Shown here piece after piece: positions 60,148-64,000 of a stretch of DNA of 64,000 bases (positions within the stretch are counted from its first letter, which is position 1; each line of letters opens with the position of its first letter). The translations under genes and the position numbers were made by a program. Source of the DNA: Chryseobacterium sp. ISL-6 (GTDB taxonomy: Bacteria > Bacteroidota > Bacteroidia > Flavobacteriales > Weeksellaceae); NCBI RefSeq assembly GCF_018613715.1, contig NZ_JAGGPT010000007.1:310001-374000 (forward strand). The letters run 5' to 3'. The notes below the pieces were generated by a model that worked only from the letters and a program-made list of their open reading frames with translations, was not told where the DNA came from and did no database searches.

Positions 60148-63100
60148 TTAATTTTTTAATGTGTTACGTCTGGCAATAATCCACTGCCAAAAAAATGTAC
60201 CTTGTATAAATTGGTTTAACATAAATTCATCATTATGATAATCCATTAAATTATTAGTAAGAGTTTGTTTTAAAGATATTAAAGCTTTTTTATCAATTTC
60301 ATAACCAGTAAATGTGTGTTCCACACCAATTGCATGAAAAAATTCATGTGCAATCGCTGTTCTAGTATTATCTAGTATTGGATCGAAAATTAATGCTATT
60401 TTCTTTTCTTCAATAGTAGAACCTCCAATTCTTGATAGAACTGTATCCCCCCTACATGGATCAATCATTAAAAATATTTTAACATATCCATGATATTGTG
60501 TTTTAAAATCACTCAGATATTCAAAAATAGTTTTTCCATTTATCTTATCTTCCGTATTTACGGTTTTATCCGAATAAAGATAGTCCGTTATTGAAACATT
60601 TAAAGAATCAGTATATTTTTCAATCTTTATATTTGCATGACTACTAAATATTCCTAAATTCTCATCATCAAAAGGGTGAAGATTGCGTATTCCTGCATCT
60701 GTTTTAACATTTATAAAAACAGTTTTTTGTTTTTGTGTTAGCTTAGAATCGTTTGGCAATATATACAATTTACCAGCTAATAAACCATCTGCTTCAGCCG
60801 TAATAATTGAAGTTTTTTCTAATGGTTTAATATTTTCAATTTCAAGAGTAAGCCATTTAAAGCTATTAACATTAGCAGAATTGATCGAAATATATTTTCG
60901 CCCTTTTTCATCGCTTTTTACTATTGGTACAACTGATCCATTATCAATTTTTAACATTTTAAAATATCCTATATCAAAATATAATCTTAAAGCAGTTGGT
61001 TTCTTAAAACAACTTACTTTTAAATTAATTTTAAATTTAGTAATTACATTTACACCAGTTATATTAGGAATGCTTAGCCAACTTGGTGCATAATCTTTAT
61101 CATAATCTGCAGCTGTTATCGCAGCCAATTTCCAATTTGTTGGAATAATTTTATATAATCCTTTTGCTTTTATATATAAATGTGGTTTTAATAAAAAACC
61201 AGAAGAACTATTAGGATCACTAGAGTCACCTTCTCCTATCAATGAAAATAAACTCTTATCATAAATTTCATATATTGGATCTGGATCTGGCGTGATTTGA
61301 CTATCACCCTTCCTTAGCCAATCGAACCCGTATAAAACATTTTTATCTGAATATCTTGTATCTAAAGCATTTGAGCCTGTATAAGTATATAATCTCATCC
61401 AATTATTTTCAGGCCTAAAATCTACCGTAGTATTAGCAAATTCATCATAATATTCAAAACTATCAGTATAGTCTTTAGTAAAAAAGAACATTTCATCGAT
61501 TGTATACAAATAAATTTTCTTATCAGGTGAAGGAGTCGTAGTTAGGACAACATTTCCTTGTTCATCATCATATTTTATTTGTATCTCATATTTTCCAAAA
61601 CTTTTGGGATCCACTGACTCATTAGCCCCAAAATCAATAAACAAATTTGTATTATAGAGATTTGAGCCTGTTGGAAAAACTCTAGATATTAAATCAGCAT
61701 AATTTTTTTGAGTAATACCTAAAATAAAATAATCTAATGTAAAAATATTAGCATCACTACGAAACACTAATGACTTAATTTTTTCACTACCATCATTAAA
61801 TTCGCCTCTCCAAATTTCTCCATCCTCAACTCCCATTACATTCTTACAAAAGTCTTTTGAAGTTTTCTTTTCAATTGCAGTATTATAATAACCGGCACTT
61901 AGATATGGTGGATATTTTAATTCATAAAAAGAATCAGCTGGTATGTTGGACGCCTTTGGAAGTAACATATAGGTTCTTAACTGTTTTAAATTTGAAGGAT
62001 CTGTTTTATCAATTATTCCTTTCATATTATAAACACCTAAGTCAATTCCTTTTTCAATAATAATAGGTCTTAAATGGCTAATCCAGCTTATTTTATTACT
62101 TGGAGTAAAGTCAGCATCTTCAAAAATCGTTTCAAGGTTTATAGGACCAAAAAAATCGTTGAGAACATTGCCTGATTTTTCAAAAAAATCTATATAAATA
62201 AGTTGGGATACGTTATTATCTATTACATAATCGTTAAATAAGAATTTAAAATATTGTGGACTTTGTAACAAATAACCTGATCTTGGTTCATATTGAAGAA
62301 GGGTATTAGGTTTTATCTCTTGTAATAAGATGTTGCTAGAGATATGCGAAGGTAATCCTCCTGAAAAATATAATCCATAAATTCCAACATCACTTGTTTT
62401 TACTATTAGAGGCCAGTTATGTTCATTTTTGAAAAGCTCATTTCCCCAACTAGTAGAATTATTAATGTTATTTGATCTATAGATATTCTTTTCTGTGTCG
62501 GGTTTATAAAATTTATATGACCTATTTCTATCACTTTTTATATAAATATATATTTTATTCTTATTAATAAACTTTGAAACAAAATTGTTATATATATCAG
62601 ATGGAATTTTATAAGGAGTACTTATATTTCCATTTTTTAAGTTTACAATTCCATCTTTTTCATTGGTTATGTGTAAACCATAAAATGATGCAGGATCAAT
62701 GAACTTATAAATATTTTCTTTAAATATTTTAGAATTAATATTATTATTTTTTTTTCCTCCAAAAATTTTAATCTCTGGATTATTTGGATTAGAAGGGTGA
62801 TCCTGGTCAGCTTTTAAAATACACGAAGTAGCTGTTGCGAAATCTAAATTAAAATCTAATCCTGTATCCGATTTTGTTTGGGAGAACTCTCCTTCATCAA
62901 GAACTATTTCAAATCCACCAAAACCATTAATAAAATTTCCAATATGTGTTCCTCCTTTTACTTCTAATAAATTATACCCGTCTTTAATAAAGAATTTTTT
63001 TATAATTTCAGAAGCTGGATCTGTTGAAACATTTAGATATCCTATTTTATCAACAGTTAAGTTTTCATTTGTTCCATTAAATTCAGTGTAAGAATCCCAA

Positions 63101-63444
63101 ACATTAGTTAAGAAGCTTAGAATAGTTGGATCATTTAGCTGCCTACTTCCATTAACATCTTTGAAAAGATCACTTGCGTTAATGCCCCTATAAACAAAAT
63201 ATTTAATTTTGAGTCCCACACCTATGTCCTTTTTAGGTTTTAATATGATATTTACTTTATCAATGGTTTCTCCATATTTAGCAAAAAATAAAAAACCATC
63301 GGCTACTGCATAAGCTGGTAAATTTCCAGCAACACCTGTTGTTATCTGGAACTCATTTTGGTTTATTGATCCAAATGCTTTATTATTTATAAAAGATGAA
63401 CTAGTAAAAAAATAAGAATCAGGTGATTTTGCATTTATTGACAT
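60148..63444 (-). CDS. Large leaderless protein with a C-terminal metzincin-type zinc protease motif
   Basis: 1098 aa, no signal peptide (MSINAKSPDSYFF). The first ~1000 residues are beta-rich and Asn/Lys/Ile-rich, with KIKYFVYRGINASDLF near residue 80-95. The end holds HEFFHAIGVEH (~1034-1044), an HExxHxxGxxH zinc site, followed by NNLMDYH (~1070), a likely Met-turn. This combination defines metzincins. The protease would thus be the last ~150 residues of a large carrier. It is the first gene of the seven-gene operon. Base composition here looks even more AT-rich than in the downstream genes. Confidence 0.8.
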   Translation of the reverse strand: MSINAKSPDSYFFTSSSFINNKAFGSINQNEFQITTGVAGNLPAYAVADGFLFFAKYGETIDKVNIILKPKKDIGVGLKIKYFVYRGINASDLFKDVNGSRQLNDPTILSFLTNVWDSYTEFNGTNENLTVDKIGYLNVSTDPASEIIKKFFIKDGYNLLEVKGGTHIGNFINGFGGFEIVLDEGEFSQTKSDTGLDFNLDFATATSCILKADQDHPSNPNNPEIKIFGGKKNNNINSKIFKENIYKFIDPASFYGLHITNEKDGIVNLKNGNISTPYKIPSDIYNNFVSKFINKNKIYIYIKSDRNRSYKFYKPDTEKNIYRSNNINNSTSWGNELFKNEHNWPLIVKTSDVGIYGLYFSGGLPSHISSNILLQEIKPNTLLQYEPRSGYLLQSPQYFKFLFNDYVIDNNVSQLIYIDFFEKSGNVLNDFFGPINLETIFEDADFTPSNKISWISHLRPIIIEKGIDLGVYNMKGIIDKTDPSNLKQLRTYMLLPKASNIPADSFYELKYPPYLSAGYYNTAIEKKTSKDFCKNVMGVEDGEIWRGEFNDGSEKIKSLVFRSDANIFTLDYFILGITQKNYADLISRVFPTGSNLYNTNLFIDFGANESVDPKSFGKYEIQIKYDDEQGNVVLTTTPSPDKKIYLYTIDEMFFFTKDYTDSFEYYDEFANTTVDFRPENNWMRLYTYTGSNALDTRYSDKNVLYGFDWLRKGDSQITPDPDPIYEIYDKSLFSLIGEGDSSDPNSSSGFLLKPHLYIKAKGLYKIIPTNWKLAAITAADYDKDYAPSWLSIPNITGVNVITKFKINLKVSCFKKPTALRLYFDIGYFKMLKIDNGSVVPIVKSDEKGRKYISINSANVNSFKWLTLEIENIKPLEKTSIITAEADGLLAGKLYILPNDSKLTQKQKTVFINVKTDAGIRNLHPFDDENLGIFSSHANIKIEKYTDSLNVSITDYLYSDKTVNTEDKINGKTIFEYLSDFKTQYHGYVKIFLMIDPCRGDTVLSRIGGSTIEEKKIALIFDPILDNTRTAIAHEFFHAIGVEHTFTGYEIDKKALISLKQTLTNNLMDYHNDEFMLNQFIQGTFFWQWIIARRNTLKN

Positions 63445-63784
63445 TGTTATAAACTTTAAAAATTAAAAAATAGCTTAAAATCAATAAATTTCTAATCATG
63501 AAATTTATCAATCTTTGTTTTCGTATTAACATATTTCGATTAGTATTTTAAATTCTTGTAAGAAGGGTAAACTACATTATATTCTATAAGAATTGATTGG
63601 TTATTAAATTGATTCATAATTGATTTAGTGTTTTGATTGTTAAATATATTAATTTACTTCATAGAAAAGTGAATAAAAACAAAGAGAAAAAGGATTTATT
63701 ATTAATCCATTAAATGATAATTGAATTTCATTGCATTTTAAAAACAGACTTACCTCTTTATATCACTTATTTCGTTATCTGGAA

Positions 63785-63823
63785 CAAAAGTATCCCTGCT
63801 CAACGACAAAACCTGACGTGTTA
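63785..63823 (+). repeat. 39-bp direct repeat, copy 1
   Basis: CAAAAGTATCCCTGC, then CGACAAAAC and GACGTGTTA. It matches 63921-63959 at 32 of 39 positions. Confidence 0.85.
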
Positions 63824-63870
63824 TTTTTAAAATCATAAAATTTAATTATCTGATGAACTCGATGAATTTA

Positions 63871-63884
63871 TAGTAGCGCTACTA
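63871..63884. promoter_or_regulatory. 14-bp perfect palindrome
   Basis: TAGTAGCGCTACTA, lying between the two direct repeats. It could be a regulator or recombinase binding site. Confidence 0.6.
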
Positions 63885-63920
63885 CCCTTCTTCTCTGTTT
63901 TTATTCCCTTAATTCTAAAG

Positions 63921-63959
63921 CAAAACTATCCCTGCAAAGCGACAAAACTCGACGTATTA
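63921..63959 (+). repeat. 39-bp direct repeat, copy 2
   Basis: CAAAACTATCCCTGC, then CGACAAAAC and GACGTATTA; 136 bases after copy 1 in the same orientation. Confidence 0.85.
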
Positions 63960-64000
63960 AAATTTTATTTAAGTATTTGAAAGTATTCTCAGGGAGTTTT

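Larger units (their letters stand above)
63445..64000. other. 556-bp region upstream of the giant operon with repeats
   Basis: No gene is seen. It must hold the operon's promoter and leader, which I cannot pin down because of the many AT runs. At its far end lie two diverged copies of a 39-bp direct repeat and a 14-bp palindrome. The sequence is cut by the window edge. Confidence 0.55.

Noticed and set aside
43849..63444. Ordinary prophage or contractile injection system
   Set aside because: Fibre-like proteins are present, but sheath, tube, baseplate, spike, ATPase and capsid genes are not recognisable. The idea of a link to such a particle remains open, but not as a complete system in this window.

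Overview
The window is AT-rich Bacteroidota DNA, most likely from the Flavobacteriia and close to Chryseobacterium (Weeksellaceae). This rests on promoters of the TTTG-N18-TAnnTTTG type, a type IX secretion (T9SS) sorting domain, GIGT.NP-type surface proteins, a fused E1 alpha/beta 2-oxoacid dehydrogenase, S9 and M61 exported peptidases, and intergenic repeats of a kind I associate with Chryseobacterium. I see no tRNA, rRNA, CRISPR array or complete insertion sequence.

Region by region. 0.1-7 kb: a small exported protein, a patatin-like lipase, an S9 peptidase, dihydrolipoyl dehydrogenase (lpdA) and two small exported proteins. 7.1-11.2 kb: a translationally coupled GH29 alpha-L-fucosidase and PA14-containing GH3 glycosidase. 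11.7-16.4 kb: a GbsR-type repressor with a co-transcribed lipoprotein, then a five-gene operon (membrane protein, DCC/DUF393 membrane protein, SRPBCC protein, DUF2071 protein, TIGR01777 epimerase). A 24-bp palindrome upstream of the repressor recurs, degenerate, upstream of the operon, which suggests one small regulon. 16.5-18.2 kb: a papain-like C1B peptidase and a 53-residue peptide with a double-glycine leader and a four-cysteine core. 18.2-43.6 kb: mostly housekeeping or common genes (2-oxoacid dehydrogenase E1, polyprenyl synthase, rlmN, queA, AIM24, M61 peptidase, serine hydrolase, a sugar nucleotidyltransferase/kinase pair, a DNA glycosylase, a second S9 peptidase, a T9SS cargo protein, topB, a LytS/LytTR two-component system) and two close paralogues of a fatty-acid hydroxylase/sterol-desaturase family protein.

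43.8-63.4 kb: the most unusual part. Seven tightly packed minus-strand genes encode, in transcription order, a 1098-aa protein ending in a metzincin-type zinc protease motif, a 347-aa exported protein, two giant leaderless proteins of 2279 and 1595 aa, and three proteins that share one ~35-residue N-terminal module followed by different beta-rich domains. Two of those three also carry GIGT.NP repeats and a tail-fibre-like coiled-coil C terminus. The operon ends at a perfect 15-bp-stem terminator. Upstream of it are a diverged 39-bp direct repeat and a 14-bp palindrome. I do not recognise the system as a whole. The layout (fibre-like proteins with a common attachment module, giant leaderless proteins, a protease-tipped protein) suggests a multi-component surface or particle-like assembly, but that is inference.

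Functional assignments come from recognising motifs by eye. No alignment or database search was run, and residue positions are approximate unless an exact motif is named.
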